A stretch of 64,000 nt of DNA from Acidimicrobiales bacterium (GCA_029246685.1 JAQWMR010000016.1:558001-622000), one strand, 5' to 3'; counted from the stretch's first letter, positions 44,060 through 53,818 are shown. Notes: a model not told the origin generated them from the sequence alone. Program-made: numbers and translations.

Positions 44060-44722
44060 ATGGTCATGTCGTTCTTCCGCCGGTCCGAAGGTGGATTCGA
44101 AGCAATCACCGCGCACACCGTGTCGATGCTCGCCGATGCCCGGCACAGCTTCGATATGGCGTCCACCGCGCTGCTCAGCGGCGCGACCCACGCATCGGTG
44201 GCCGAGGACGTCTACACGACCGACGACCGGATCAATCAGACCGAGCAGGAACTGCGCCGCGAACTCGTCGTGCACGTGTCCGTCCAGGGCACCGACGACA
44301 TCGGCGCCGTGCTGGCCTACACCCTGCTGATCAAGAAGATCGAACGAATCGGCGACCAGGCGAAGAACATGCTCGACCTCGCCGACGAAGGGGTCGACCT
44401 GGGTAGCGAGTCGGACACCGACGAACTCATCGCGCTCCGCCGGACCATCTCGGTGATGATGGGCGAAGCGGCCGACATTCTCTCGGACCCGACGAACGAG
44501 GACGAAGTCGCGGCGTACCGGCAGAAGGCCGACGCGCTCCGCTTCTCGCTCGAGACGCAGATCCGGGAGTGCATGCACTCCGAGAAGCCGGGTTCCGAGG
44601 TCGTGCCGCGGGCGATCCTCTATCGCTACTGGAAGCGCATCGTCGCCAACCTCGCCGGCGTTGTGATCTCGGCCACCGAGCCGATCCATCGCGAAATCGA
44701 CCCCGACGATCTCGACGACTGA
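44060..44722 (+). CDS. Stand-alone PhoU-like protein
   Basis: A 220-residue all-helical PhoU-family protein. The first metal-binding helix is conserved (LLIKKIERIGDQAKNMLDLA), but the second repeat is degenerate (YRYWKRIVANLAGVVIS instead of an ERIGDHA-type motif). It is 13 bases behind the Na/Pi symporter and probably regulates it, as fused PhoU domains do in some symporters. It is distinct from the PhoU half of the kinase fusion, which keeps both motifs. ATG 44060 is preferred over the longer frame. Confidence 0.85.
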   Translation: MVMSFFRRSEGGFEAITAHTVSMLADARHSFDMASTALLSGATHASVAEDVYTTDDRINQTEQELRRELVVHVSVQGTDDIGAVLAYTLLIKKIERIGDQAKNMLDLADEGVDLGSESDTDELIALRRTISVMMGEAADILSDPTNEDEVAAYRQKADALRFSLETQIRECMHSEKPGSEVVPRAILYRYWKRIVANLAGVVISATEPIHREIDPDDLDD

Positions 44723-44749
44723 CGGGCGGGCGGCCGGTAGCGTCGCATC

Positions 44750-45682
44750 ATGACCAGGCCGTTCCGATTCGGGGTCTCGGGCGGTGCGCTCGCCGATCCT
44801 CACGACTTCGTGGCCCTCGCGCGGCAGGCCGAGTCGCTCGGCTACGCATCGGTGTCCATGTCCGACCATCTCGACGACGCGATCGCGCCGCTCATCGCGC
44901 TCACCGCCGCCGCGAGCGCCACTGACACCATCGGGCTCAGCACGCTGGTGCTCGCGAACGACCTCCGGAATCCGGTCGTGCTCGCGAAGGAGATCGCCAC
45001 GCTCGATCGGTTGTCGGGCGGTCGCGTCACGTGGGGCATCGGCGCGGGCTGGCAGCCGTCGGACTACGAGCGAACCGGCATCGCCATGGATCGGGCCGGC
45101 GTGCGCATCGCCCGCCTCGAGGAAGCCGTCGCGGTCATGCGGCAATGCTTCGCCGACGGCGCGTTCTCCCATGCCGGCGACCACTACCGCGTCACCGACG
45201 TCGACGGGAGTCCGCAGCCGATCCAGCGACCCCACCCTCCGCTGATGCTCGCGGGCGGTGGCCCGCGGATGCTCGCCCTCGCCGGCAAAGAGGCCGACAT
45301 CGTCGGGCTCAACTTCTCGCTCGCCGCCGGGGCGCTCGGCACTGCGGCAGGTGCGACCGGAACGCCCGACCGCACTGACGAGAAGATCGCCGCCATCCGA
45401 TCCGGGGCCGGCCACCGGTTCGACGAGATCGAGCTGCAGACCCGCGTCCACATGGTCATCGAGTCGGACGACCGCGCCAACACGCTCGACGCGATGGCCC
45501 CAGCCTTCGACCTCTCCCCGGAAGACGCCGGGTCGATGCCCCACGTGCTCGTGGGCACTGTCGACGAGATGTGCGAGTCCATCCGCACCTGGCGCGACCG
45601 CTGGGGGATCTCCTACGTCACCTGGAGCGCCGACGTGGTCGATGCAATGGCTCCGGTCGTGGAGCGCCTGACCGGCGAGTGA
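44750..45682 (+). CDS. LLM-class F420-dependent oxidoreductase
   Basis: A 310-residue luciferase-like TIM-barrel protein. Features are FRFGVSGG at the N-terminus, AESLGYASVSMSDHL near residue 35, LSTLVLANDLRNPVVLAKEIATLDRLSGGRVTWGIGAGW, and RPHPPLMLAGGGPRMLALAG. These match the actinobacterial subgroup that uses coenzyme F420 rather than FMN. The substrate is unknown. The gene follows phoU on the same strand by 27 bases, but nothing ties it functionally to phosphate. Confidence 0.85.
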   Translation: MTRPFRFGVSGGALADPHDFVALARQAESLGYASVSMSDHLDDAIAPLIALTAAASATDTIGLSTLVLANDLRNPVVLAKEIATLDRLSGGRVTWGIGAGWQPSDYERTGIAMDRAGVRIARLEEAVAVMRQCFADGAFSHAGDHYRVTDVDGSPQPIQRPHPPLMLAGGGPRMLALAGKEADIVGLNFSLAAGALGTAAGATGTPDRTDEKIAAIRSGAGHRFDEIELQTRVHMVIESDDRANTLDAMAPAFDLSPEDAGSMPHVLVGTVDEMCESIRTWRDRWGISYVTWSADVVDAMAPVVERLTGE

Positions 45683-45784
45683 GCGCCGTCAGTTCTCGAA
45701 GCGGAGTGGGCCCCGGACCAATCCGGTGAGCTCGCCGTCGAGTTCGAGGTAACAGACCCGCTCCGGCGGCGACGGTGAGGGCGA

Positions 45785-46372
45785 TCAGCCGGCCCCGCCA
45801 ACGACTCTGGCGGCGCGGCCGGTGAGGGCCAGAAGGCGCTCCACGGGTCCGGCACCGGCGGCCGGCTCGAGCGGCGTCTCCGGTAGGACACCGCCCGCGA
45901 GAACCGCATCGGCGTGCCCGGCCCAGAAGTCGAGGCACCAGTCGGCCAGATCCTCGGGAATCTCGATCGGACGACCCACGGCCTTCCCGATGTCCCACGC
46001 CCGGACGAGGTTCTCGCTCACGCGCTGTCCAACCAGGTCGGCGACCGCCAGCGTGCCGTCGGGGTGCAGGACGTCGCCGTCGAGCGCGCCGGGCTCCCGT
46101 AGAGCCGAGATCGCGGCAACCGCTGTGCCTCGCCAGGCGGAAACAGGTGCGGTGCCGAGGACGGCCGCGTCGAACTCGCCGACCGAACCGAGCGGTTCAC
46201 CCGAGACTGCGGAGGCAATGTGGGCGTCACCCACCACCACCCAGGCCACTGTGGTGATGACGGTCCACTCGTCGCCGGTGGCGAGTTCCCACTCGTCGTC
46301 CGTCAGCACTGTGATCGTCTCTCCGAAGAGCGCCGCGGCTCGCTGGTAGGCGTCCGCTGGATCCAGCGTCAT
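45785..46372 (-). CDS. TIGR03086/mycothiol-dependent maleylpyruvate isomerase-type protein
   Basis: A 195-residue protein of the DinB-like four-helix family. Visible features are [17 protein letters not shown] at the start, [18 protein letters not shown], and [15 protein letters not shown] followed by DWCLDFW and the ending ERLLALTGR. Members include mycothiol-dependent isomerases and many proteins without known reactions. The usual metal-binding His in the first conserved Trp-His helix is not obvious (WVVVGDAH). Its ATG overlaps the guaA stop as ATGA. It could also be a TIGR03083-type protein. Confidence 0.72.
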   Translation of the reverse strand: MTLDPADAYQRAAALFGETITVLTDDEWELATGDEWTVITTVAWVVVGDAHIASAVSGEPLGSVGEFDAAVLGTAPVSAWRGTAVAAISALREPGALDGDVLHPDGTLAVADLVGQRVSENLVRAWDIGKAVGRPIEIPEDLADWCLDFWAGHADAVLAGGVLPETPLEPAAGAGPVERLLALTGRAARVVGGAG

Positions 46373-47922
46373 TCCCACTCGATGGTGCCGGGCGGCTTCG
46401 ACGTGATGTCGTAGGCCACCCGATTGACGCCCGGGACCTCGTTGATCACCCGGCTGCTCATCGTCTCGAGCACGTCGTAGGGGATGCGGGCCCAATCGGC
46501 GGTCATCGCGTCCTCACTGGTGACGGCGCGGATGATCACGGGGTAGCCGTAGGTCCGCTCGTCGCCCATCACGCCGACACTCCGAATGTCGGGCAGGACG
46601 GCGAACGACTGCCAGATCTCTCGCTCGAGCCCGGCGTTCTTCAGCTCCTCACGGACGATGAAGTCCGCGTGCTGCAGCGTGGCGACCTTATCGGGCGTGA
46701 CCTCGCCGATGATCCGCACGCCGAGCCCCGGACCGGGGAACGGCTGACGCTCGACAATCTCGTCAGGCAAACCGAGCTCACGACCGACCTGGCGCACCTC
46801 GTCCTTGAACAGACTGCGGAGGGGCTCGACGAGCGCGAAGTCGATGTCGTCTGGGAGCCCGCCCACATTGTGGTGGCTCTTGATCGTGGAGGCGTGCTCG
46901 CTGCCGGACTCGATCACATCGGGGTAGAGCGTGCCCTGGACGAGGAAGTCGGCGCCCTCGACCTGGCCCTGCGCATCCTCGAAGACTCGGATGAAGAGCT
47001 CGCCGATGGCCTTACGCTTGGCCTCAGGTTCGGTGACACCGGCAAGCGCCTCGAAGAATCGCTCGCCGGCCTCGACGTGGATCAACTCGACGCCGAAGTT
47101 CCGTTCGAACGTCTCGACAACCTGCTCGCCCTCGTTCAGCCGCATCAGCCCGGTGTCGACGAAGACGCATGTCAGCTGATCGCCGATCGCCTTGTGGACC
47201 ACCGCTGCCGCGACCGCCGAATCGACCCCTCCGCTGAGCCCGCAGAGAGCTCGCAGATCCCCGACCTGCTCGCGGATCTGCTCGACCGCAGTGTCGATGA
47301 TCGAGGCCATGGTCCACGTGCCAGAGGCGCCGCATCCATGCTCGAGGAATTGCTCGATCACGTGCTGGCCTTGCTCGGTGTGCATCACTTCCGGATGGAA
47401 CTGCACGCCGTAGAGCTGCTGATCGGCATCTTCGAAGGCGGCGACCGGGGCATCCGGAGTGCTCGCTGTCGCTGTGACACCGAGTGGCGGCTTCACGATC
47501 GCATCGAAGTGGCTCATCCAGACGGACTGCTCGGCAGGTGTGCCCCGCAGCAGCGCGCCACCGTCGGTATCGAGCGTGAGGGTGGTGCGGCCGTACTCGC
47601 CGCGATCCGTGCGGTCGACGAGACCGCCGTTCTGTTGGGCGATGAGCTGGGCGCCGTAGCAGATACCGAGGATCGGGATCCCGAGCTCGTAGACCCCGGC
47701 GTCGATCGCGATCGCGCCGTCGGCATGCACCGAGTCCGGCCCGCCGCTGAAAATGATGCCGATCGGCTGCTTCTCGGCGACCTCCGCTGCACTGATGGTG
47801 GGCGCCACGATCTCGCTGTAGACGTTGGCCTCACGTACTCGTCGCGCGATCAGCTGCGCATACTGCGCGCCGAAGTCGACGACGAGGACGAGTTCATCGC
47901 TACCCGGTGCGGAGGCGTTCAT
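46369..47922 (-). CDS. guaA: GMP synthase (glutamine-hydrolysing)
   Basis: A 517-residue enzyme converting XMP to GMP. The N-terminal class I amidotransferase domain has [29 protein letters not shown] with the catalytic Cys, and FHPEVMHTE with the His-Glu pair. The ATP-pyrophosphatase domain has the P-loop [18 protein letters not shown], and the C-terminal dimerisation domain carries [16 protein letters not shown]. The ATG at 47922 overlaps the stop of the GuaB3-like gene, and its own stop overlaps the next gene. These overlaps indicate a coupled guanine-nucleotide operon. Confidence 0.97.
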   Translation of the reverse strand: MNASAPGSDELVLVVDFGAQYAQLIARRVREANVYSEIVAPTISAAEVAEKQPIGIIFSGGPDSVHADGAIAIDAGVYELGIPILGICYGAQLIAQQNGGLVDRTDRGEYGRTTLTLDTDGGALLRGTPAEQSVWMSHFDAIVKPPLGVTATASTPDAPVAAFEDADQQLYGVQFHPEVMHTEQGQHVIEQFLEHGCGASGTWTMASIIDTAVEQIREQVGDLRALCGLSGGVDSAVAAAVVHKAIGDQLTCVFVDTGLMRLNEGEQVVETFERNFGVELIHVEAGERFFEALAGVTEPEAKRKAIGELFIRVFEDAQGQVEGADFLVQGTLYPDVIESGSEHASTIKSHHNVGGLPDDIDFALVEPLRSLFKDEVRQVGRELGLPDEIVERQPFPGPGLGVRIIGEVTPDKVATLQHADFIVREELKNAGLEREIWQSFAVLPDIRSVGVMGDERTYGYPVIIRAVTSEDAMTADWARIPYDVLETMSSRVINEVPGVNRVAYDITSKPPGTIEWE

Positions 47923-48788
47923 CGAACGACCACCTCCGCCTTCTGGAAGGCCTTGAGGTCGGTGTAGCCGCTCAAGGCCATCGCGTCGCACAGGTGATCG
48001 ACAACGTCGCCGACCTGCGGATCGGCCTGTGTCAGGACCGACGCGTCGACGAGCACGGCATCAGCGCCGCATGCGACGGCCCGAGCGACGTCGGCGCCGG
48101 ATGAGATAGGTCCGCGAGCAATGATCTGGCAGTAGACGCCGGTCTCATCAAGATGGCGGACGCGGGCGCTGCGGGCATCGCCGATCGCCGAGGCCAGCGG
48201 CACGCTGAGCCCGAGATCGGAGCGGTCGACACCGACGATGACACCGGCTGCGCCGGTCCGCATCAGATGCAGCGCCGCGCTGTAACTCGCGCAGCCGCCG
48301 ACGACGACCGGGATGTCGAGACCACGAATGAACGCCTTGAGGTTTCGCTGTTGGCCGGAATTCGAAACCGTGTCGGCGGAAACGACATCGCCCTCGACCA
48401 CGAGGAGGTCAGCCTCAGCCGCGATCGCGTGGGGCGCAAGCTCTTCGACCCGGGCCGGGCCGACCGACGTGGCGACGCGCACGTCCGCACCCTTGATCTT
48501 CGCGATGTGCGCGGCCAGCGCACCCGCATCAGGGCTCTCGGCCCACATCGCCTCGAGATCAACCATGGCCAGACCGCCACGCTCACCGAAGGCGATGGCA
48601 TCGTCGGCGGAGAGCGGCCGCTCCCTCCCGGCGCCGACGAGCGGCAAGCCGAGCCGATAGGCATCGATCTTCCAGGACAGGTCCACGTCGTCGCGATCGC
48701 GAGAGCGCCGTGCCGGGACGATCGACACGTCCGCGAGGGCAATGCCTCGCCGCCCGCTCTTTCCTCGTCCGATCTCGATCTCGGCCAC
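47919..48788 (-). CDS. GuaB3-type IMP dehydrogenase paralogue lacking the catalytic cysteine loop
   Basis: A 289-residue protein beginning [14 protein letters not shown], as GuaB3 proteins do, and ending [15 protein letters not shown]. The TIM-barrel landmarks are present: [31 protein letters not shown] and [13 protein letters not shown]. Where the family has a GxSCTTR loop with the active-site Cys, this protein jumps to [11 protein letters not shown], and the flap segment near the C-terminus is also missing. It is about 80 residues short. It probably cannot act as an IMP dehydrogenase or GMP reductase and may be regulatory. It overlaps guaA by ATGA. Confidence 0.8.
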   Translation of the reverse strand: MAEIEIGRGKSGRRGIALADVSIVPARRSRDRDDVDLSWKIDAYRLGLPLVGAGRERPLSADDAIAFGERGGLAMVDLEAMWAESPDAGALAAHIAKIKGADVRVATSVGPARVEELAPHAIAAEADLLVVEGDVVSADTVSNSGQQRNLKAFIRGLDIPVVVGGCASYSAALHLMRTGAAGVIVGVDRSDLGLSVPLASAIGDARSARVRHLDETGVYCQIIARGPISSGADVARAVACGADAVLVDASVLTQADPQVGDVVDHLCDAMALSGYTDLKAFQKAEVVVR

Positions 48789-48849
48789 GCGTTGGACCCC
48801 TTCGTCGGGCCCCGCCGACCAGGCAGGGCCCGGGTGGAAAGAGAGGAGC

Positions 48850-49230
48850 CTAGCCGCCGAGGAGCGACTTCAGGAGCTGTTTGGCCACCTTGCTGTTCAT
48901 CTCGTAAGCGGCCTTTGCGCCTTCCTCCGAGACCTTCTTGACGAGGGTCCCGTCGGTGACCTGGGCGAGTGCGTCGAGACCGGCGAGCGTGGCATCGCGC
49001 TGCGCATCGACCGACCGATGACCGAGCTCGGTGAGCCGCTTGACGAGCTCGCTGTCGGCGATCGGCGCCGGGGCGGCCGACGCCACGATCCGCAGTGCGT
49101 CTTTGGTCAGCTCGGCACTTCCTTCGACGATGTCGACCGCGGTGCGCTCACTGTCGGTGGATTCCAGCCACACAGTCACCTGGCGGACAAGCTCCGGGTG
49201 CGTGTCGGCGTTGAAGCGGACCTCGGGCAT
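48850..49230 (-). CDS. Small conserved hypothetical protein
   Basis: A 126-residue soluble, mostly helical protein (MPEVRFNADTHPELVRQVTV at the start and VAKQLLKSLLGG at the end). There is no signal peptide, membrane helix or catalytic motif. I do not recognise the family. It lies between the Nudix gene and the GuaB3-like gene on the same strand, with gaps of 27 and 61 bases, and may share their transcript. Confidence 0.6.
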   Translation of the reverse strand: MPEVRFNADTHPELVRQVTVWLESTDSERTAVDIVEGSAELTKDALRIVASAAPAPIADSELVKRLTELGHRSVDAQRDATLAGLDALAQVTDGTLVKKVSEEGAKAAYEMNSKVAKQLLKSLLGG

Positions 49231-49257
49231 GGCCGGAGTCTACGACGGGTGCGGCAT

Positions 49258-50025
49258 TCAGCCGGGGCCGCCCGCGATCGCGTCGTCCGTTCCGGTCGCG
49301 ATCGCCAGCAGCTGGCGCAACATCGCGCCGGTCGCACCCCATACCGTGTCGCCCTCGAGTTCGAAGAACGTGATCGCACGGGGTCGACCGAAGTGGCGCA
49401 TCGGCCAGATCTCCTCCCGCCACACCTCGTCGAGCAGCAGTTCGGACAACGACACGTGGCGGACCGACTCGACCTCCGCCGGCGCAGCCTGCAGGTTCGG
49501 CCGGCGGTCCGTGATCGCGACGAACGGCGTGACGAGCGTGCGCGAGCCCACGGTCACGAAACTGTCGAGCGAGCCGACCCGCTCGATCGTCGAGGCATCG
49601 AGAGAAACCTCTTCTTCCGCCTCGCGCACGGCGGTGGCCCACAGGTCAGCGTCCTCCGGGTCCTTGCGGCCACCCGGAAAGGCGACCTCGTGCGCGTGGT
49701 GACGCATCGTCGGAGACCGCCGGGTGAGGACGACATGCGCCTCGCCGTCCTCCTCGTAGAGCAAGCACATCACCGCACTGTCGCGAGCCTCCAGCGCCAC
49801 GTCGCCCACGATCGACGGTTCGCCACGGCGCCGAAGCGCACCGAGCACGTCGTCCACGCTCGGACGGCGAAGGTCACGCGAGAGTGCCGTCCACGGTGGC
49901 GACCCGCCGAGGGCCGCGCCCTCGGGGCGAGGAATGCGTTGCGGACCTCCACGCCCCGACGGAATGGGCGCGAGCGGGTCAGTTGCTTCCGGCCAATCGC
50001 CGAGAGGCGTGGTCGGGTCGCTCAT
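49258..50025 (-). CDS. Nudix hydrolase, CoA pyrophosphatase-like
   Basis: A 255-residue protein with a Nudix box near residue 118 (GGRKDPEDADLWATAVREAEEEV) preceded by LTRRSPTMRHHAHEVAFP, which is the NudL/UPF0035 motif of CoA diphosphatases. It would cleave CoA or related dinucleotides in the cytoplasm. The first 55 residues are Pro-rich and not conserved. The start is ATG 50025, eight bases after the stop of the 49-residue protein upstream, so the two are probably one transcript. Confidence 0.85.
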   Translation of the reverse strand: MSDPTTPLGDWPEATDPLAPIPSGRGGPQRIPRPEGAALGGSPPWTALSRDLRRPSVDDVLGALRRRGEPSIVGDVALEARDSAVMCLLYEEDGEAHVVLTRRSPTMRHHAHEVAFPGGRKDPEDADLWATAVREAEEEVSLDASTIERVGSLDSFVTVGSRTLVTPFVAITDRRPNLQAAPAEVESVRHVSLSELLLDEVWREEIWPMRHFGRPRAITFFELEGDTVWGATGAMLRQLLAIATGTDDAIAGGPG

Positions 50026-50032
50026 CGGACGC

Positions 50033-50182
50033 TCAGGAGTCGGTCTCGATGAGCGAGCGAAGCAGGTCAGGCAAGCCGCCCGTCTTGAGATTGCTCATCA
50101 CGCGACCGGGAGGGGTTTCGCCGCGTTCCCACTCTTCCCATTGGGCGAACAGCTTCTGGGCATCAGGGGGCGGTCGATCCAT
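50033..50182 (-). CDS. Small 49-residue protein
   Basis: ATG 50182 opens a 49-residue frame with acidic and aromatic residues (FAQWEEWERGETPPGRVMSN) and a hydrophobic end (LKTGGLPDLLRSLIE). It ends eight bases before the Nudix gene. I have the impression that similar short proteins accompany Nudix genes in Acidimicrobiia, but I cannot verify this here. The size, spacing and non-random composition support a real gene. Function is unknown. Confidence 0.55.
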   Translation of the reverse strand: MDRPPPDAQKLFAQWEEWERGETPPGRVMSNLKTGGLPDLLRSLIETDS

Positions 50183-50215
50183 GGGGTCGAGGCTATCCAG
50201 CCCCATACTGCATCG

Positions 50216-51352
50216 ATGCCATCGCCCGACCCCCGGAGAGTGACGGCGCTCTCCGTGGCAACGATCGTGGCGGCGATAGTCCCGGTGCACCTGTTCGGCG
50301 CGCTCGCTCCCGACATCCAGGAGGAGTTCGGTTTCGGCGACGCCGAGCAGGGGTTCGCCATCGCCGCGTACTTCGCCGTCTCCGCCGTGCTGTCCTCGTG
50401 GGGCGGAGCGCTCTCGGACCGCTGGGGCCCCTCCGCTGCGCTGCGCACCGGTACCGGGTTCGCACTGATCGGCGCGGCGGGCGTGGTCGTGGCGCCCTCC
50501 TACGGCGTCATCGTTGTTGCGCTGTGCATCGCCGCCATCGGCAACGCCATCAATCAACCGAGCAACAACACCTTCATCTCCGGTGGGGTTCCGCCGCACC
50601 ACCGGGGGCTGGCGATCGGCATCAAGCAGTCCGCCATCCCGACGTCCACCGGGCTCGCCGGGCTCGCCCTCCCCACGATCGCCGTGAGCCTCGGATAGGA
50701 CGCCGCGTTCGTTTGTGCTGCGCTGCTCGCCGCCGTCGCGATCGTTTCGGTGCCCCACGTCGACCCGCCGGTGAAGGCCCCCGCTGTCCGTCAGCGCTAC
50801 CGCCCTTCGCCGCTGATGATCCGGGTGGCGATAGGTGCCTGCTTCGGCGCGATGGCGATCTCCAACATCGGGACGTTCCTCGTGCGGTCGTTGACCGACG
50901 CCGGCTTCGGCCGAGCGGCAGCCGGCTCGGTGCAGGTCGTCGGCAGCGTGACTCTGATCGGACTGCGCGTCGGCTGGGGCGGTCTGATGGACGAACGGCC
51001 TGCCCTCGACCGGTTCGCCTTCTCTGCCGGCCTGCTAACGATCGGTACCGTCGCATTCCCGATGATCGCCACCGGACACGTCGTGGTCGCGACCATCGGA
51101 GCGCTCCTGGCCTACGGCTTCGGCTGGTCGTGGCCCGGCGTCGTCCATCTCGCGACGGTCGAGCACAACCCGGATGCGACAGGTGCCGCATCCGGCGTGC
51201 TGCAGGCCGCCATATTCGTCGGGGCTATGACCGGGCCGGCCCTGTTCGGAGTGGTCGCCGACATCCACGGCTTCGCATGGGCCTGGATGATGGTCTGCGC
51301 CTTCGGTGCGACCGCTGCGACGTTGATGACCACCGCCGCGGCTGCTCGCTGA
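50216..51352 (+). pseudogene. MFS transporter interrupted by an in-frame amber codon
   Basis: The frame from ATG 50216 encodes six helices of a major-facilitator protein (SDRWGPSAALRTGTGF is the loop 2-3 motif) and then meets TAG at 50696-50698. The same frame continues without further stops (DAAFVCAALLAAVAIVSVP) through six more helices to TGA at 51352. Together they make a 378-residue transporter. Relatives usually have Trp at this place, so the lesion is one TGG to TAG change. Options are a pseudogene, read-through or a sequence error. Substrate unknown. Confidence 0.8.
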
Positions 51353-51359
51353 GCTCGGG

Positions 51360-53288
51360 TCAGCCGGCGAGCAGAATACGGAGCGCCTGCACCGCAGCCG
51401 GCGTGACGTCTTCGTAGACGCCGACCACCGCGACCCTGCCGTCGCGTTGAGCGGCGAGGAACTGCGTGCCCCAGTCCGTGTCGCCTCGGACATAGACGAG
51501 ATCGCCGTCGATGTTGAGAGAGTTCGCCCCGGTCCATTCCTGGAAGGCGGCATCGTCCGCAAACCCGAGGCCGGTCAGCACCATGGCATCGACGAACTCG
51601 CCATCCGGGAGAGCCACGTAGGCGAGAACACCGCGGTCGTACTCTCGTTCCTCAGCGAAGTTCAGCCAGGAGAACCACGGATCCGATCGGTACGGCCCGA
51701 TCAGATCATAGGCGACATCGATCTCGATGTCAGCGGGCATCAGATCGACGTTGTCGAACCCAAGCGGCGGCTGCGTGGTGGTCGTCGTGAAGAAGTCGTC
51801 GTCGATGGTGAAGGCGTCGTCGGTCCCGCTGTCTGAGCCGCCACTGTCGAATCCGAAGTCGTCGACGGATCCGAAACCGGTGTCGAACGGGTCGAGCCCG
51901 GACGCGAACAGATCTCCGGCAAACGCGATGACCTCGTCGACGATGTCGGCCAGCTGGTCGGATTCGAGTACCTGGACGGCGCTGAGCATCGATTCGGAGC
52001 CGGTTCGCAGTGGGGAGATGTACCAGCGGCCGCCGACCTCGCGGACGATGATGCCGGGCAGCGCGGTCGGGTCGGTGTAGAGCGATCCCAGCGACGAGAG
52101 GCCTCCCTGTCCGAGGAGCTCATCGGCACAGAAGTTTTCTGTTTCCGGCCCGTAGCCCTCGTCAATCCCCATCGAGAAGCACTGTCCCTCGACTTCGATC
52201 TCGACACGGACGTCTCCGCCTTCGAAACGGATCGTCATCGCGCCCGGCGTGTAGTCGATGTCGAGCGAACCGTCGGGGTCGGACGCCTCGAGTGCGAACG
52301 CGGTGACCACGACACTTGCCAGGCGGCCGTCGCGGGTGGACTCGGTCTCGAAGTTGGTGACGTCCCAGCTCCAGCCCTCGGACCGGATGGATTGCAGCGC
52401 ATCATCGACGAAGTCCTGTCCGTCCTCGATGAAGAGCGGCGCGTAGTCGTAGAGCGCAGCTGCTTCCTCAGGGTCGAGGAGGCCGACCATGGTGGCCATA
52501 TCGCCCCGCTGGAGCGCCTCGACGAAGCTCTCGACGACTCCATCCGGCGAGTCACTGCCGATCGCTACGAGGCGGTCCGCCGGGTCCGGGAGGGGCGCGT
52601 CCACGGCAAGCCGAGCGTTCTCGGCGACCGAGTACCACAGGCTCAGATACCAGCGACCGTCGCGTTTGACCGCAACGACCGGGAAGTCGGATGGCTCGAT
52701 CTCCGTCGTCTCCGACTCCCGAATGACGAGGGTCTCCGCGTCGACTCGATCCGTCATGAGCTCACCGAGCGGAATCTCGGAGCCCACGACGGCAGCCGTG
52801 GCGGACCCACCCGCCACGTAGACGTGGGCGAGGTCGTCGCGGACCTCGATGATGCGGAACTCCATGTCGTCGAACTCGAGATCGAACCCATCGACGGACG
52901 ACACATCGAAGTCACCCGCGAGCACATCGAGCCGGATCAACTCGTCGATGAACTCGAATCCGGCGTCGATCATCGTGTCGCGCTCCGACGGTTCGACGAA
53001 TTCCGCGGCGCCCACGAGATCCTCTTGTGACAACGCGGCGAACGCACCCTCCATGGCCCCGAGCGGCGTGTCGGCGCCCGAGTCATCGGAGCCGGCCTGG
53101 ATGGCGAAGTAGCCACCGCAGCCGATGAGCAGCGCCGCCGCACCAAGGGCGACAGCGCGGCCGAACCACGAGGCACGCGGTGGTGCGGGGGGCGGGTCGG
53201 CGAACACCGTCACCACGTCCGGCTCCCCTGATGGGGAGGGGGGTGGCGGCGGTATCGGCTCGAAACCGGGATCCTGTCCGTCACTCAT
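51360..53288 (-). CDS. Membrane-anchored exported protein with tandem NTF2-like repeats
   Basis: A 642-residue protein: a Pro-rich cytoplasmic N-terminus (FEPIPPPPPSPSGEPD), one membrane helix (AVALGAAALLIGCGGYFAIQ) and a large acidic extracytoplasmic part. Two related modules can be seen, starting LGAMEGAFAALSQEDLVGAAEFV (about residue 77) and VVESFVEALQRGDMATMVGLLD (about 250), each ending in a GRWYLS or GRWYIS strand. Another acidic Thr-rich linker precedes a C-terminal domain (LVYVRGDTDWGTQF). The modules resemble NTF2-like folds. Function is unknown. The upstream gene overlaps it by ATGA. Confidence 0.7.
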   Translation of the reverse strand: MSDGQDPGFEPIPPPPPSPSGEPDVVTVFADPPPAPPRASWFGRAVALGAAALLIGCGGYFAIQAGSDDSGADTPLGAMEGAFAALSQEDLVGAAEFVEPSERDTMIDAGFEFIDELIRLDVLAGDFDVSSVDGFDLEFDDMEFRIIEVRDDLAHVYVAGGSATAAVVGSEIPLGELMTDRVDAETLVIRESETTEIEPSDFPVVAVKRDGRWYLSLWYSVAENARLAVDAPLPDPADRLVAIGSDSPDGVVESFVEALQRGDMATMVGLLDPEEAAALYDYAPLFIEDGQDFVDDALQSIRSEGWSWDVTNFETESTRDGRLASVVVTAFALEASDPDGSLDIDYTPGAMTIRFEGGDVRVEIEVEGQCFSMGIDEGYGPETENFCADELLGQGGLSSLGSLYTDPTALPGIIVREVGGRWYISPLRTGSESMLSAVQVLESDQLADIVDEVIAFAGDLFASGLDPFDTGFGSVDDFGFDSGGSDSGTDDAFTIDDDFFTTTTTQPPLGFDNVDLMPADIEIDVAYDLIGPYRSDPWFSWLNFAEEREYDRGVLAYVALPDGEFVDAMVLTGLGFADDAAFQEWTGANSLNIDGDLVYVRGDTDWGTQFLAAQRDGRVAVVGVYEDVTPAAVQALRILLAG

Positions 53289-53710
53289 CGCGCTCCTTCC
53301 GCCGACTTGCTAATCTTGAGAAGCACACTCGCAACGACGGTGGCAGTCAGCCCGAACACCACCGCCAGATGAGCCCCCCACCGGACCGGAAACGGTGTCG
53401 ACGCGACGACGAGCCACGCACTCACCATCGAGGGGCCCACCGGCAAGCCGAGCAGCGCCGCCACCCGCCGTCGTCCCCACGCGGCGGCCACTAGAACGCC
53501 GGCGGCGAGCAGAACGAGACCGAACCACGCAGTGAGGATCAGGACTTCACGTGTTCCCCCGATCAGGTCAAGCGCGCTCGCCGATGACAGCAGATCGACC
53601 GTCGAGTAGTCGATCTGCCCACTGCGCATCCACGGCAACAGGAGACAGAGCACGGCAAGCGTGGCCGGCACGGCGACGATCCACGGCTCAGTACGCGCCC
53701 GAATCGACAT
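53285..53710 (-). CDS. Four-helix membrane protein
   Basis: A 141-residue protein with four hydrophobic helices: WIVAVPATLAVLCLLLPWM, VLILTAWFGLVLLAAGVLVAAAW, SMVSAWLVVASTPF and HLAVVFGLTATVVASVLL. It starts at ATG 53710, and its stop overlaps the ATG of the large exported protein downstream, so the two are probably partners in one operon. I do not recognise the family. Confidence 0.65.
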   Translation of the reverse strand: MSIRARTEPWIVAVPATLAVLCLLLPWMRSGQIDYSTVDLLSSASALDLIGGTREVLILTAWFGLVLLAAGVLVAAAWGRRRVAALLGLPVGPSMVSAWLVVASTPFPVRWGAHLAVVFGLTATVVASVLLKISKSAEGAR

Positions 53711-53765
53711 GACGCCGACCGTACCACTCCCCCCGAACGCGCCGTATCGCTCCCGAACGCGAAGC

Positions 53766-53786
53766 AGCCCGGGCACGAGGCCCGGG
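53766..53786 (-). terminator. GC-rich hairpin after groEL
   Basis: GCCCGGG, loop CACGAGG, CCCGGGC is a perfect seven-base-pair stem 33 bases past the groEL stop. A clear T-tract is missing, as is common for actinobacterial terminators. Confidence 0.5.
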
Positions 53787-53818
53787 CCGTTCACAGAATT
53801 CGCTTCGGCAGGGCCGAG

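Noticed and set aside
45689..45784. In-frame extension after the TIGR03086 stop, encoding CYLELDGELTGLVRGPLRFEN
   Set aside because: It looks protein-like but has no start codon and no family match; the upstream protein already ends at the usual family position.
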